Positions 1 through 13,570 are shown, counted from the stretch's first letter. The stretch is 64,000 bases of DNA from Eumeta japonica (GCA_005406025.1 BGZK01000003.1:620001-684000); one strand, 5' to 3'. A program made the numbers and translations. The notes: a model not told the origin generated them from the sequence alone.

Positions 1-334
1 AATTGTAATTAGTTACCTGCTTTGAAATAGGATGTAAAAAAACTCTTCTAAGAAATATGCGTGAGGTTAAATAAGCTGACACGAAAAGTGTTAGTGATGC
101 GGAAACGAGAAAATAACTAGGTAGTTTTTTTTAAGTTTTCTATATCAAAATTTTTTAAGAATCGATTTCATATAGGTATGTATACATGCGGTAAGAAAAT
201 TTTATGGATACTTAAATCAAGTGTATCTAAAAAAGTGTAACGTTTCTATATACATATTACTTGATATTACCATCGTCAACGGTAGATAGTATAGACTTGA
301 AACTTTTTATGTAATAAAAAGTTACAAGCCTATA

Positions 335-650
335 AGATCTTGTCCTCATATACCAGAGGGCAATGTAGCTGTGACTGTTTCCTCTTTCTGTGGAACTCGT
401 CAGCGGTGAACAGCATAGACATAAAACATTGCATATTAGCTGTTATGACGATGGATCATGTCCTCGTACACCAGAAAGCGATGCAGCTGTGGGGGTTTCC
501 TTCTACGGTAGAACTCTTCAACGATGAAGTTGACTTCCTTGGACGATGGATCGTGTCCTCGTATATCTCTGATATACGAGGACTATGTAACTAACTATAT
601 AACTGTGAGCATTTCCTTCTACAGCGGAACTATTTAACGATGACATTCAT
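335..650. repeat. Degenerate tandem repeat, about three copies
   Basis: Copies begin near 335, 455 and 547, each opening with 'gatc(a/g/t)tgtcctcgta' and continuing through a 'gcagctgtg...tttccttctac.g.agaactc' segment. Spacing is about 120 and 95 bp, so copies differ by indels. The third copy carries a perfect 13-bp foldback (555-583). The chance open frame at 340-594 runs through it and is not a gene. Confidence 0.6.
555..583. repeat. Perfect 13-bp hairpin in tandem repeat
   Basis: GTCCTCGTATATC, loop TCT, GATATACGAGGAC. The left arm is the repeat's own 'gtcctcgta' start; the right arm is its inverted copy. Confidence 0.8.
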
Positions 651-1324
651 AAATATGGATAATAAATGTATATATGTTCTTTGAGTATTATAAAAGATGT
701 GTTTATTTACTCTATTTTCTATTGTATAGTGTGTATATCATAACAATCATTTGCATGAAGTTAAACTCCAGTCGTGCGTCGGAGCTGTGGCACACATTTT
801 TTTATGGTTTTTCGTCTAGTAGTTGTATAAGTAAAAGGAGAAATATGCTAAGTTCGAGCAGGTCTTTATAAATATACTTTTAAACTTGTTATATATGTAC
901 ATAAAGAAAATTAATACTCGATTTTTTTTTTTATTATGGCTTCAATATCATCTTATAGGGACTCCGTTTTAATTTGTGAAGTACAAAAATTAATTTTTGT
1001 GTATATAAACATACATTTTTAATAAAGCATATTTAATAATTCGTTTTATAAATATTTAATTAACCTTGATCTAACATTTTGATAATCAAATATATGTTTT
1101 GTCAATCAATAATCAAATATAGGTTACTAAATCATTTCATGTAATGTTACGGTGTGATGGCTGGATTACGTATTTCATAAATATAGTTAAACAACTCAAC
1201 AAAAATATAGTTAAACAAGTAATTGTATTTTTTTAAATAAATTAACCAGTTTTTGATAAAAGGTGTATTTTCAAGACGATCTTCGAAGGATTTCATTTCA
1301 TCAAAACAATTCACTAGTTATTGG

Positions 1325-1560
1325 TACTCGAGTTCTTTGAAATGCTGAGGGTCCTCGATCCGCCGCGACAGGCGGCCGATGATAATATCGCCCCCGCCCC
1401 CCGCCCCTCTAATACGGCACTTGGAAGGCTTCCTGCTGGCAACTCGGAACGAATAAATTTTGAATTGTCTTATCGTCAGCCGGTTATCGGCCGCTGTCGG
1501 GCGACATTCTGCCTGCACTCTTGTAATGGTTATACTTGGAAAGTGCCGGCGTGATTTCGA
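1325..1560. other. GC-rich island
   Basis: About 235 bp with clearly higher GC and CpG than the flanks (clusters such as ccgccgcgacaggcggccg). Open on both strands but with no recognisable protein. Candidate regulatory or conserved noncoding element; function unknown. Confidence 0.3.
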
Positions 1561-4014
1561 TAAGTGACGATTAATAGCGGCATATTATGATAAAGACCGG
1601 CCAATCAAATGGAAGGGTCTTTACTTAAGCGACATAAAAATATCGTTAATTTTCTATGGAAGTTAAATTGTCATATCATCTGCATTATAAATCACAATAT
1701 TTTTGTATAGTCATTAACCATTGAATAATAAACAAATAATTTTATTATTACTGTCAAAATAGTTTCATTTTTTCATTTCTTATTTTTATTAGTCTATAAA
1801 TATTCCATTTATAGACTTAAGATGGAGAAAAATAAATTTAAATTCGTTTTGAATTCTTTACGTTTCATGGTATCATGACATGACAAAGAATCACACAAAT
1901 CGAAAATAATATGTAAATTATGTAACAAGATACAAAATGATCTGCAACATAATATTTTTAAAGTATCGTGAGATAAAATATGATGTCATCGCTGTGTATA
2001 ACGCGTGACGCGAGAATACTAAAGAGAATGTAATGCACTAAATTTCTTTAACAGTACTAAGGCAAAAATTAATTTTGGATTAAATGTCATCCCATATTTT
2101 TCCTGGACATTTCATAACAACTCTTGTACAATCTGGTAACTAATAAAGCGTTTATAAACATCAGTTTTCGACCCTTGCTCATATGATTGTATTACAATTT
2201 TCCATTTGTATGCAGGTTCTTTGTTTGATACAATTTGTATAAATAATCTTACAAATGTGCGCGTAGAGTATCATATATATAGTGCATAAGATTAAAAAAT
2301 TGTTAAGAGTATAATAAGAACACTTTTATGATACAAGCATAAAAAATACAGGCTTACGAAATATATTTGAAGCTATAAAGTTATCTTTCATGTGACAATC
2401 ACGATTTTGCGATTCTCACAGGTGATCATGCGATTCTTACAAATCACGTATTGAGTGGAAATTGTAAAATTGCAAAAATCTGGATATTTAAAACCGACAT
2501 ATTTTCTGAAATATTAAAGTTAAAATTGTATTTAATAGACGAAGAATTATATTTTTATTAGACTATTATGTTATAATTATTAAATCAAAATAATGACTTA
2601 AAATAAATGTTGTTAAAAATTGCAAAATCCGATTACTTTTTCGAAGAATAATCGCTATGACATTCAAAATTTATTAAAGCATATGTATTCAATATAAAAA
2701 ATATGTTTACCGGAGTGAAAGAGTGAAGGAAGAAAATGCACGACCTACACCTGCGTCGTTCAATAACCCGGCATCGTTCAGTCTGCGACGTGTAATTAAC
2801 GCTTCTGCATGATGTTTTTCATACGTCCTTGTTAGTTCCTCAAGTTGTGGACATATATACAATATTTAAGTTCTTGCAATTTTATAAAATGGTGTCAATT
2901 TTTTTGTCTATTTTCCGTCGATTTCTATAACATTGAATTTCTCACGCAATAATATAACGCTAATAGTGTAGTCACCTCTCACCGCATTTTTACGTGTGAG
3001 CTGTACGCCCTCGTCGCCCTCCCGTCATGAACGACGCGCATCTTCGAAGTCGCGGGACACAATAGTACTACTCATTCGATATTTTAAAGAAAATGATCAC
3101 GACCGAGTACGCCCTCGTGATTCATGAGTTATAAGTAGGTAGTCGACGAAGTTTTCTTTGCAGTTGGCAATGTGATTTTCGTTTGACTGAAATATAACCG
3201 ATCCTTACAGTTAGTTCTCCAGTTGTTATCCTATAAAAAGATGGTAAATGATACTAGTACTAGTAGTAGTACGTGCGTTGTTCGTGATCTGACATGCATC
3301 ATCCGGTCAAGGACACTTTTTTATATCACAAAGGTGAAGTATTACAAACCGATTTATATTATAAGCTTTAGTCAGAAATGTACAACTAAAAAGGTCACGT
3401 TATAGCATATTCTATATATTCTAAGAATTTTATCTTCTTATATATGTATCGTAAACATTTCCATTTTATGTTTGGATTTGAGAATTACGATACCAATTTA
3501 CAAATCTTGCCAGTAGTTTTCGCGTGATGAGTGTACGAAGAAAATCCACAGCTAAGCCAGATTTAGCAGCTACTTTCGCATGATCGCAAAATGGGATTTC
3601 TTCGACGGGTGATTTCTTATGTACACTCTTTATAATATAGGTCCACGGAATCACAGCTTTTTCTTTCAATAAACGATAAAATAATGTTAAACCAATAGTG
3701 ACTTAGACTATTAAGAGATTTCTCTTCCTAAGCTGAAATTTCATCTAACGAAAATTACTACCTAAAATTACTTTGTTATTACATATAAATAGGCCAGGAC
3801 AGTGAAACAAAAAGTACTGTCAGAATAATATGGTTTCACATTTTTTCATTTCTACATAAGTTTTTGGTAGGCTCTTCAAATTAATAGTAAATCTCTATCT
3901 TTTTAAACAATGAGGTTCAATAAAAATGATAAGCAAAAAAGTACATACAACGACTTTAATCTCGTTAAATTTGTATTGCCATCTTTACTTCTACAGTACG
4001 AATGACTAATTAAG

Positions 4015-4345
4015 TGCCGCATAGCAGCGATAAAACCGCTTTACAACACCGAACGAACACCTAATCAAAAACCTCCCCATGGCACCGCGACGAAAGCTCC
4101 GCTCAGCGGACCGCAAGAGCTCACGCGGAGAACAATCGGAGACGGCGGCTCGCCCCGATTCACGCTACGTGCGCGCACTTTAATATTCAAACCGGGACGC
4201 GGCACAATGGCCGCGCTCGCGCAGCGCCGGCCGCGGCGGGCGCCCGAGGACGCCGCTTCCGGCGTCTGCGCGCTCGCGCTTGCGGTCAGCGCCGCCGCCT
4301 CGCACTCCCTGAGGTGCTTGCTTTCGTCCGACGGGGAGAACTATC
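4015..4345. other. GC/CpG-rich island with possible signal-peptide exon
   Basis: About 330 bp rich in CpG. It contains an ATG at 4207 in fair context (gcacaATGg) followed on the + strand by an Arg-rich then Ala/Leu-rich stretch that ends in a TAA some 50 codons on. This could be a promoter/first exon of the cadherin gene or simply an Ala-rich reading of GC-rich DNA. No phase-1 donor that would join exon 1 directly was seen. Confidence 0.25.
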
Positions 4346-5289
4346 TAAAGATTCATTCTTAACTTGCTCAATCGTAAGCAACTATGGATCGAAAATTGAA
4401 ATCGTTTTCATTCTTAGTAAATTAGAATTTTGAGCATTCAATACAGGAATAGTAGCTTTCGCTCCTGGATCTATCCTCGTATGTACGACCTACTATTATG
4501 CTTCCCTGTGCATGTACAATATGTATAATCGTTTTTTCCGATATTGAAAAATGATTATTTAATTTGTTTTAATGGCGGCAATGGTAAAAAACTCCTACCG
4601 AAGCAGATGATCAGATGTTTCTTTTGAAGTTATTTTTTAGTGATCACTGTTCGATACCGTCTTATTAGGTTAGACGAAATATGTATTGTAATTGACTCTA
4701 GGTTCAGTTATGTGACGAAATAATGCACGTCGAATGGTATTGTTATTATTGAATGTTCTCACAATTCAATGTATTTTTACATGTACATTGTTTTATTAGT
4801 ATAATAATAATTTATAAATGGTTTTATAGTGATGTATTTGTTAAGATACGAGAGTGTTAGTCGCTCTTTATAAAGATGAGTCGTTTCGGTTTCTTATGGA
4901 ATTAGGGAGTAGAAACAAAAAAAAAATGTTTATTACAAAGATTGAAGTCTGTCCTTTTAAATAACGTAAATGTGCAGTTTTGTAGTTATACATACGAATA
5001 AGAGGATTACTGATTAAAAAAATGTATTTAATTAAAACTCTTCATTCAATTTTCCGATACAAGTAGAAATAAACCCTCGACCAAAGTTAATAGCAAAGAC
5101 TGATGGAATCTTGTTTACTGATGTTTATGCGTAATAAACTAAGATTCTTTCAAAATACATAGGTCAGTCTGAAAGTCTTTAGAATATCAAGAACTGAGCA
5201 TACTAGCGAGTTATTATTATTGTTTTTCGAAGTAGTATCTGTTGAGACAAATACATTCGATGGAACCACTGAGGGAAACACAGCCTACT

Positions 5290-6215
5290 CGCACTTGGGG
5301 TCCCTTCGACAGCCTTTTCGTATGCAGTCACTGCTTCCTCGACGTCCGTAAACCACTTTTCTTAAAGTGTTTTTCTGTTATTTTAGGAAATAAATAAAAA
5401 TCGCATAGTTCGACGTCAGGGCTGAAAGGCGGGTGAGCCAGTATTTCTATACTTAATGTCCCCAAATAGTTAGTTATTTGTGTGACGGTATGTGGTGAGG
5501 CGTCGAGATGAAGGAGAATCCTATTGCGAGGTCGCTCTTCTCCATTTTTTTCCAAAATAATAGGCAAGCAATTGAGTGTGATTTTGTATGATCCAGTTTG
5601 TAGTGACTGTTTTTTTTAATCTTGTATTCTATTCTATTCTATCAATTGTTGCTTAACAAACTGTGATTCTCTAGAAATAGGCCACCATCTTTTTTTTGAC
5701 GCTTCGTACTCGTTGTACTTTAGTAAACAACTCATCAAAAGGAAACATCCACTGAGCAGAGATTGTCTTTTGATTTCGGGATCGTAACAGTAAGTCTAGC
5801 TTTCGTAACCTGCAACAACGTTGTATACAGCATTTCAGTCACCACCGGAACATATTGCATTATTTTGTGGCACCATTTAACACGACGGAGTTTTTGAGTT
5901 TCTGTTAAATTATGAGATATCCACCGAGTACAAAGCTTCCTGTACTGACTGTTAAATGACTGACTGATTAATGTTTATAACGGATTTGTAGACTTGACTC
6001 ATACCGATGCCTAAATTTGTCCAAATCTGCTGGTCGGACATTCTTTTGTCAGTCTCCATCCGTACAGATCTGACGTTGTCTTCCGTCTTTACGTTTGAAC
6101 TCGTTAAATCAGTTATAAACAGTGGCATAGACGGAGCATCATCATGAAAGGCAGGCTGAAGTCTGTTGTAACTTTTTTGTTGGCTTAAATGACAACTCAA
6201 GTCACAGAACATTAT
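5290..6215 (-). pseudogene. Decayed mariner-type transposase
   Basis: On the minus strand three blocks appear in order: an N-terminal helix-turn-helix-like part (6212-5952, with FHDDAPS and TEDNVRSVRMETDKRMSDQQ), a CYDPEIKRQS block near the first catalytic Asp region (about 5800-5770), and a C-terminal block (5567-5328) with LHLDASPHTV, ILAHPPFSPDVELCDFYLF. These match the mariner 'HDNA.PH' and 'HPPYSPDLAP.D..LF' motifs. Frameshifts and an internal deletion mean it is dead. Terminal inverted repeats were not defined. Confidence 0.75.
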
Positions 6216-6369
6216 TGCACGAAAATTATTACGCTTTAAATTAATATTGATGTTAGATAAACAATTTTCTTTTTAAAGTGTCATCTACTTACCTTAGCAG
6301 CATAGTTGTTATTCTAGTAGTCGTACAATGAACTTTCTCTGGTTTTACTTATCGGTATATTATATAGGC

Positions 6370-6490
6370 TCTTTGCAGTAGTCGTGTGTTGGTTTAAATC
6401 CACACTACGATACGGGCTGCTTGGTTACCCTCCCGTTAACAAGACGCAGGTTGCGGGAAGTGCGTTGCCTCCCAACGGCAAAATGTCATC
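6370..6490. repeat. Possible tRNA-derived SINE remnant
   Basis: Contains GGTTTAAATCC, close to a pol III B-box, in a slightly GC-richer patch. No A-box or tail was delimited, so this is weak. Confidence 0.2.
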
Positions 6491-7939
6491 GTTTAGTTGT
6501 TATATTACGGTCGTGTGTATAAGATTGAATTAGTTTTTTTTAATCCTTTTAAATATAATATTTCACTTGTATAATGAATGTCAGATATATTTAATAATAT
6601 CACTAATAATTTGAATTTCGACAAATATATAATAGAATAACGATATAATCCTTAAAATTTTATTTTTTACATTATTTGATCATTTTAATTTTTTTGAATT
6701 CGCATAACGTATGTAAAAGAATGACAAAAATTGTTTTCGTTTTTCAACTTTGACTCATAATAAGCTGAATATGATATAGAAACAATGCATTGTTAACATC
6801 CATCTCACAGTTTATTATCTATATAAGCCGTTATTTAGCGTAATATATGTAATCTACTATATAAACCCAGTCTTTGCCACTTTCGCGACACATCCTCGCA
6901 CTAGATACGTATATTACATTATACGACCCCTGCCACAATTCCTTCATTGTGTTTTAAGTTCACGATAACTCGGCGCTAAATTATGGGAAAATACGAAATA
7001 GTGATGTAGACACATCAAAATAATTATTAAAAATTAATGGGTAACAGGAAATGCAGTCCGCAGAAAATTTATAGTTCTGTTGTTAATGAATATCTCTCTA
7101 TGTTTCAGACAAAAAAAAAAAACAATCTTAATTAAATTTGGATAACTTAACAACACTAACTTTCCGTTTCGTAACCAAGATAAATAATAATAACAAACAC
7201 GAAGTCCGAATTTGGTTACTTACCATATGGCAATCAACAATTTGAATAATAAAAGACGCACAATTTTTCTGCAGAACATTAGCTATAAATAAAAAGTTTC
7301 CTCGTCAATTTTCATGTTAATTACACACCTTTCGTTTTCTTAATATTGTTTTTTCGAAGGTCTGTAATTCATAAAGGGGAAATTGTTAGAAATTTACATA
7401 CACACGACCCCCTTACCGCGGCCAGGTCATGAATGTCAACCGTCATTACGAAAGGTCCACGTGTCAGGGTCAAAGTAACGCACGCTCCACATAATAGTAG
7501 TTTAGTTTGTCGTTTTGGTTTGTTTTTCGTGCTGTGAATTGTCAAAACGCGACATATCCCACTTTGAGAAGATATTTATTTATTAGTCCAAAATTAATTA
7601 GTGGTGAATAAACGAGAACGAGACGAAAGGCCGTCATATTAAAACTTCTTTCTCATCAATCTATAGGTAAATTGTAATTATGATCCATTGGAAATTCGAT
7701 TCTAGTAAAAATCTCTAATTAGGGTCGCATATACTAGAAACGGTCCGGAAGGCAGTACTTATAATTTTTACTTATACAAAACTTCAACCATCAAATTTCA
7801 AACGATAACAATATCGTGTCTTTTTCTTTAAAAATATCTATGTTAAGTTTGATGTTTACAAAGATTTCTATGAATACGAAGTTAGATTGGTCACTAACGT
7901 TGTATTTATTATTATGTTCCGGTTAATTAGAGCTGGTTA

Positions 7940-8330
7940 ACTTGATTAAATATGTTCATGAGAGCCTTCTTCAAAAATCATTCAATAAATGGCTTTGAAA
8001 TGCAAAGTCGGAGAGGTCACTCGACCGCTCTGAAAATTCGCAGCGCTTCGTTCGTCGTGTTCGCATGTACGATTTCATTTGCCGCGAATAAACAGCCGGC
8101 ATTACAAACGACATCCATACGCGTGTGTCTCGTCCCCCCGTGCGCTAGGTACACGCGTGTATCGTCGTTGTTCGGTATCGCGTAAAGGAATTCGTGCACG
8201 AAAGAAAAAACATTTACATTTTCGTAATTTCTCCGGCGCGTTTCGGTTCACGGGACACCTCCGCGTGCTTGTTGCTTGTGATTTTGTTAACATCACGCAA
8301 ATTTGTTTCACGTGTTGAAACCTCATTGAT
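7940..8330. other. GC-richer patch, several overlapping chance frames
   Basis: CpG-enriched 390 bp open in several frames on both strands. No domain, no codon periodicity that favours one frame. Probably a regulatory-type island like others in this window. Confidence 0.25.
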
Positions 8331-8639
8331 TACTTCTCGAAATAATTGATACTCGAGTTAGAATACGTCTTCCGTATTAAACTAATAAAATTTCCTTATA
8401 CGTTAATTGACGTGCGTCGACGTACATTTTAATTGGCCTAAAAGTACCCATGAGTAAACATCAAACGATGAAGTTCGTGATTAGATTGCTACTTATTAAT
8501 TTGAATGAAGTAAACTTTATGCTCTAAATATAATAATATAACGAATAAGGTAACGACGATTAAAAATGTTGAAATTGAGTGTGGCAATTTCTTATATTTC
8601 ATTTAAATTTTAAAAAACGTATGATCCACTTGTATCCAT

Positions 8640-9900
8640 ACTAGGGCGCTTCGTTTGAGACGACTATTTTTTTTAACTTTCCGCTATGAACATTTTTCTT
8701 AATTTTTTTTTGTGTTTTTTACAATTTTTTTTTAACTCTATCAATAGATTCCTAAATCTATTCTGTTGTTCTCCTGAAGAAAAAATACGATCGTTGCTAA
8801 AATCGTCAAAATTGGTTTACCTGTTCAAGACATATTGTTGAAGAAAATTTTTGAAAAAGAGGTTTTTTTTATTATAATATTGTTTAAACTATTCTACCCG
8901 TGAATTCTAAATTATAACTAGCACTTCTTTCTTAATAAACAAGGTCGATCGTCGATAACTGCATCATCGGTTGTTTCATTCGAGATATATCGTCAACGAA
9001 ATGTTCGAAAAAAAAAAGGATTTTTGCAAAATGAATTGAAATTTTTGATGGATTGATATGTTTGGTACTCGGTCATTTTTTCTATTTTTTTTTATTTATT
9101 TTTTTGTTTAAAAACTGCTTCGGATACCATAAATCAGATCAAAATCAAAGTATTTCAAAAATATTGTCGTTGAAAATTTAAAGAAAGTAGGTTTTTTTAA
9201 TTGATCTAGATTTTTGAATTCGGAGACCTCAAAACATATTAGAATTATATTTTTGAGCTTGGAGAGTTTGAAATAGCAATGAAATCGATCTTTTGAGCAC
9301 TATGAACTCAATAATTTGCTGCCCCCTTCATTTTAACACTTTGAGGAAGAAAGTAGTAAGAAGTTTTAGGGATAGTCTGAAAGGTCAACTGTTTTTCAAA
9401 TTTTTGAGCTCAAAAAGTATTCGACAATATTTATAACTTAAGTAGCTCAAAAACATATATCATAGCGAAAAGTTTCAGGAATGACCTGTTGGGGCAACCG
9501 TTGTAGCACATTTTTTTTTCTTTTCTTCATTGATTGTTGCTTTAAACATATAAAAAATATTCTCATCAAACATGAACAGTTTTTAATTTTAAGTACTCTC
9601 TAAATAAATTTGAAATTTTTCCATTTACTTAACACGTATTTTTTTTTTAATTATGCTGTATATACTGGTAATTACAGGCGAAAGATAAGGTTCATCTCGG
9701 AAACTATTTGCTCTACAGTTTTAAAACTTTACATTCTGCACTTTTTTTTGTAGTAAATTGACTTCTTTACAAAAAATTCTAATAAAATTTTCTTTTAAAG
9801 TTAATGGTTTTACGAGAAAAATGAGATAATAAAACAAAGCAAACAATTTGAGAAAAAAAGCGGCTTTTTGATTTTTTTACTGGCGAGGTGGTTTACAGAT
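8640..9900. other. T-rich/A-rich noncoding stretch
   Basis: Long homopolymer runs and recurrent words such as 'ttttgagctc' and 'gaaaagtttcaggaatgacctg' suggest an old degenerated repeat. No boundaries or coding potential seen. Confidence 0.25.
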
Positions 9901-10416
9901 CGTAAATTAGGTATAGACATTTTTAAATATTTCCACTTTTTAATTGCCACCTATTACTAATTGAATATCGTGAAATCTTCCGTTAGAGAACGCCAGATCT
10001 ATCCACAAGTAAAGCGGAAGCCCCATTTCCACTCAAGTTACATCAAATAACGTTAATTTATTAGATGAAATGACATGTTAAATTTATGATTTGTTAACAT
10101 ATCGATCTGTTTTAACCATCTTTAAAACTAAAGTAAAACCATCACGGAGAATGAATTGTCAGGTTTTAATCCCACAAGTTATAGTTGTGTCAATTTTAGT
10201 CATCCCCCACTGCAGTGCCATGCCCTCCCACATACTTTTTATTGGAAATGGGTGGAATTGGGCCGGCTTGGAGGCTACTAATGACCGTCGTAACGTGTGC
10301 ACTAATGCGATGGAAACGACCGGGACTGACGGCTTAATGTGCTGTTGGAGAACGGGACGAGCGGTTTTATTTGATTTTAATTAAAAACCGATTCTTCTAA
10401 TTGCCCGCGTTCGAAA

Positions 10417-10458
10417 TCGAACCAGGTTTTCTTCTGGTTCGCTCCTAACCTAACCTAA
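10417..10458. repeat. Short hairpin plus (CCTAA)3
   Basis: CGAACCAG, 8-nt loop, CTGGTTCG at 10418-10441, followed at 10444-10458 by three CCTAA units, the complement of the insect telomere repeat TTAGG. Too short to call a telomeric insertion. Confidence 0.35.
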
Positions 10459-11089
10459 CTAGTCTACCATGGCTACACAATAAATAGTATGTTTTGTGCA
10501 TTAACATTCAACGTAGTGACGACCCCTTGTCGCGTGATTACGACTTGTTTAATTTTGAAGTGCGGTCCTATGGCACGCTAGTTATAGCTAAAATATATAT
10601 CGAAGATTCCATTCAAACTATCAGACAACCATGTAATATTATTACTTATCTACCTTTTGAATTGAGAGTGGGTGACAGAATTTCGGATCAATTTGCAAAT
10701 TTCCTGTTAGATTATAATTAATTGTTGACTTCGCTTCGCTTCCATTAATTTCAACTTTCTTTGAATATTCCAACATGAGCCTTTTTTTACCTGCTAAGCA
10801 GATACAACGGACTATGTCACCGACTGCAAAATAGTTGTTTTATAATTTTATTGTATAGAATGGAATATTTTTTAAATGCAACGAAGCTTGTCTGTTTGGT
10901 TTAAAAATGATTAGTTTCGAATCCTATTCTTATAAAAAGAATATTTTTGTATCAAAATCCTACTGTAATTAAAAAAATAATAATATAATGAATTTATTGC
11001 ATACGTCATAAAAAAATCTCCAAGACTCAATATTTCCTTTTATATTCAAAACTATTTATGACTAAGGGATATTTCTATATAAGTTTTTT

Positions 11090-11400
11090 GAAACGGCGCC
11101 CTACATCCGCAACCATCAAACAATTTGTTGTGCGTTTCGATCGCAATCCTACCTAAACACGGACCTAGTTCCATTGGCCGGGCACTGACGTCGCCGGTCG
11201 GTCCCGTGTCGTTGCTCTCCGGCGGCGGTCGAGCGGGCCGCAGTCTCTATCGCCTCGTATAGCAGGCTACAGGCGCGGGGCCTTTAATCCTTTCGCCCCA
11301 CAAAGAAACGGTGTCGCGGTCGCGGTAAATACCCCGTCGCTATAAAAAGGTCGGGCAATAATGGCGCAGGGCTTACTTCTTCCAAGGGAATTTCGAGCAC
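11090..11400. promoter_or_regulatory. GC-rich island with TATA-like motif
   Basis: CpG-rich for about 250 bp, then TATAAAAAGG at 11341-11350 and a GC-poor exit. Could be a core promoter on the + strand 4.8 kb before exon 1, or one of the recurrent GC islands. No transcript evidence is available. Confidence 0.2.
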
Positions 11401-11741
11401 TTGTGAATTATGATTCATTAAGATGTCGGCCCCTTTTTTTTTTGTTCGCGCTGTCGTGGCAATACTTCAGTGGAATTGTTTTTGACGCGGAAAAGATTAC
11501 GTTGAAAGTACCGCATTGTTTATTGACGTCCATGTTTTAAGGGTGCGTCGGATTGCTTTCGGTCGTTTGATAACCTTCTTATCTACTGGTCGTTTTTCGG
11601 TGTTGATACGAATCTGCCAGAGACTTATGTGAAACACTGGATAATTATTCATTTATGTTCTTATCATTATGACCCAGAAACGAGGCTATTAAGTTATCTC
11701 CTGTAAGCATTTTGATAAATTTATTTGGATGACTTAGGGAA

Positions 11742-11766
11742 TTCGTAGTCTATTTTAGACTACGAA
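11742..11766. repeat. Perfect 11-bp hairpin
   Basis: TTCGTAGTCTA, loop TTT, TAGACTACGAA. No repeat of the arms was seen elsewhere in the window. Confidence 0.75.
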
Positions 11767-13239
11767 GACTAAACATGTGAAAACAGCTATCATCATACAT
11801 CTTATTTATTAGTGAATAATCTCTTTAAAATTAAATTGTTTAAATTGTAATCCAATTGTTTTATATCGTTATTTTTAGGAGGAGAATATGATTGAAACTT
11901 TTGTCTACGTTTGTAATTATTTAAAAAATTAATAAGTAGCGAATCGGTTGTTATAATATAAATTTAAGTGACTACACCCAGAGGTTTGGTTATCTATGTC
12001 TGTTTCGTTTTCATTTCACCTCAGGGCTGATTTTTTGCAAAAAAATTAATCACATTTTGTTATTTGTAATATGTAGCCTAAATATCAATTTTGACTGTAT
12101 AACGTTAGCGTTGTCAATTTACCACACAATATTATTTTACCTTTTTCTCCCTCTATTAGGTGTTAAATTTCTAGAAACCACTTAGTGCTTACCTACATTA
12201 TAAAAAGAAGCCTAGCGCAAAATTTCATTTTTTTTTGACCTAGAGATTAATTCAGTTAGTAAATTAATCATTTAGCCAGTCCATCAATTTCTCCTTTTAT
12301 AAATTTTAAACAAGATAAAGAGCTGGTTAAATTTTTTCTACGTTTTCGATTTTGCTTTCAATACACGTTGATGGTCAGGAAATATTTATCTTTCCATCCC
12401 ATACGTTCCTCTGTTCGGTCGAAGTCTTCCTAATTAAGGTCTCTATGCTACTGCGATGCTATACTACTCGTAGGAGTTTCCTACGAATGCAGTACTAGTA
12501 CATGCTGTTGAAAGTTGTAGTGAATTTTCTTGGATATACATAATTCACCACCTTGTTTTTATTTATCCTTAAATGTAGTAATTATTGCTATTTCAATCCG
12601 CACATTCGAATAACTGTATAACTTATCATCACTTACAGCCTGAAAGACGTGTTTTATGTTACAGGGAATAATTTTTATGGTACATTTTATTATAAAAATA
12701 ATATTGAATATTTTACAATTTTAGAAGATTTTATGTTCTACAAACTGTTTACGGAAGTGGCAAATCGATACATAGACATTTAAATGGTCAATTTTAATAT
12801 TTGTTATTATTTGCCAGAATTGATGCGAACACGTTAAACATCTGTGAATATTTCAATTGACTTTATATTGCTTTATGAAATGGAAGTCTGTGATGGACGA
12901 CCAACGAACAAAGGGACAATGAACGATAAAGGATCATAGACTCAGTATTACTATTCGCTCAGTTTTCGGATACGAAACCTTACGAAGTATCTCAATACTC
13001 AAGTATCTACATTACTTACAGTTCATTATAAACCATAACTTGATTCCTGGTTTTACTCAGAAATAAACATTGTCCTTTCAAAGGAGAATTGCTATTTCCT
13101 TAATACGTTTTCAGAATATCCGTAGTATCATGAACGACGGTATCACTGCACGGAATCGCAACAAACTATATGTTAATATCTTGTGTATATATTCTGTCTC
13201 GATTTCGGATCGCGACCGAGATGAGAATCTCGATCAGAA

Positions 13240-13570
13240 TAGAAAATATTATGTACCCGCTCGAACTCGTCGCGCCGGCCGTCGGTAACGTGCACGTAAC
13301 ATTAGCCGTAAACACGAAAGCACAATTGCCCCGGCTCGAGCGCGTACGGCGGGCGCCGCTCGCCCCTTATCTCCGCGCCGCTCGGCTCGCGTTATGTTAC
13401 GCCTAATGCTAACTATAACCGCTCTAATTGTTATGTAAACACCCGCGCCTCCGCGTAATCCGACTCGGCTGATTGTGAGTCGCTGCGCGCTCACGGATCT
13501 CGTGTGGCTCTTGCGGCGACGTCTCGCGCGACGCGTGTCGCCGCCCGCGGCGACGGGTGGATTTTAAGGT
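13240..13570. other. CpG-rich island
   Basis: About 330 bp of very CpG-rich sequence (cgtcgcgccggccgtcgg; gcgacgtctcgcgcgacgcg) in AT-rich DNA, open in several frames on both strands, which is expected from the composition. Candidate regulatory element or unrecognised first exon of the cadherin gene. Confidence 0.3.

Noticed and set aside
3466..3669. 67-codon minus-strand frame
   Set aside because: No domain recognised and no supporting neighbouring blocks, unlike the two mariner relics.
8017..8326. Several overlapping frames on both strands
   Set aside because: Open because of GC/CpG composition; no frame shows protein-like features.
10091..10384. 97-codon frame with a hydrophobic start (MNCQVLIPQVIVVSILVIPH) as cadherin signal-peptide exon
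   Set aside because: The n-region lacks basic residues, no good donor in the required phase follows, and the downstream residues do not resemble cadherin.
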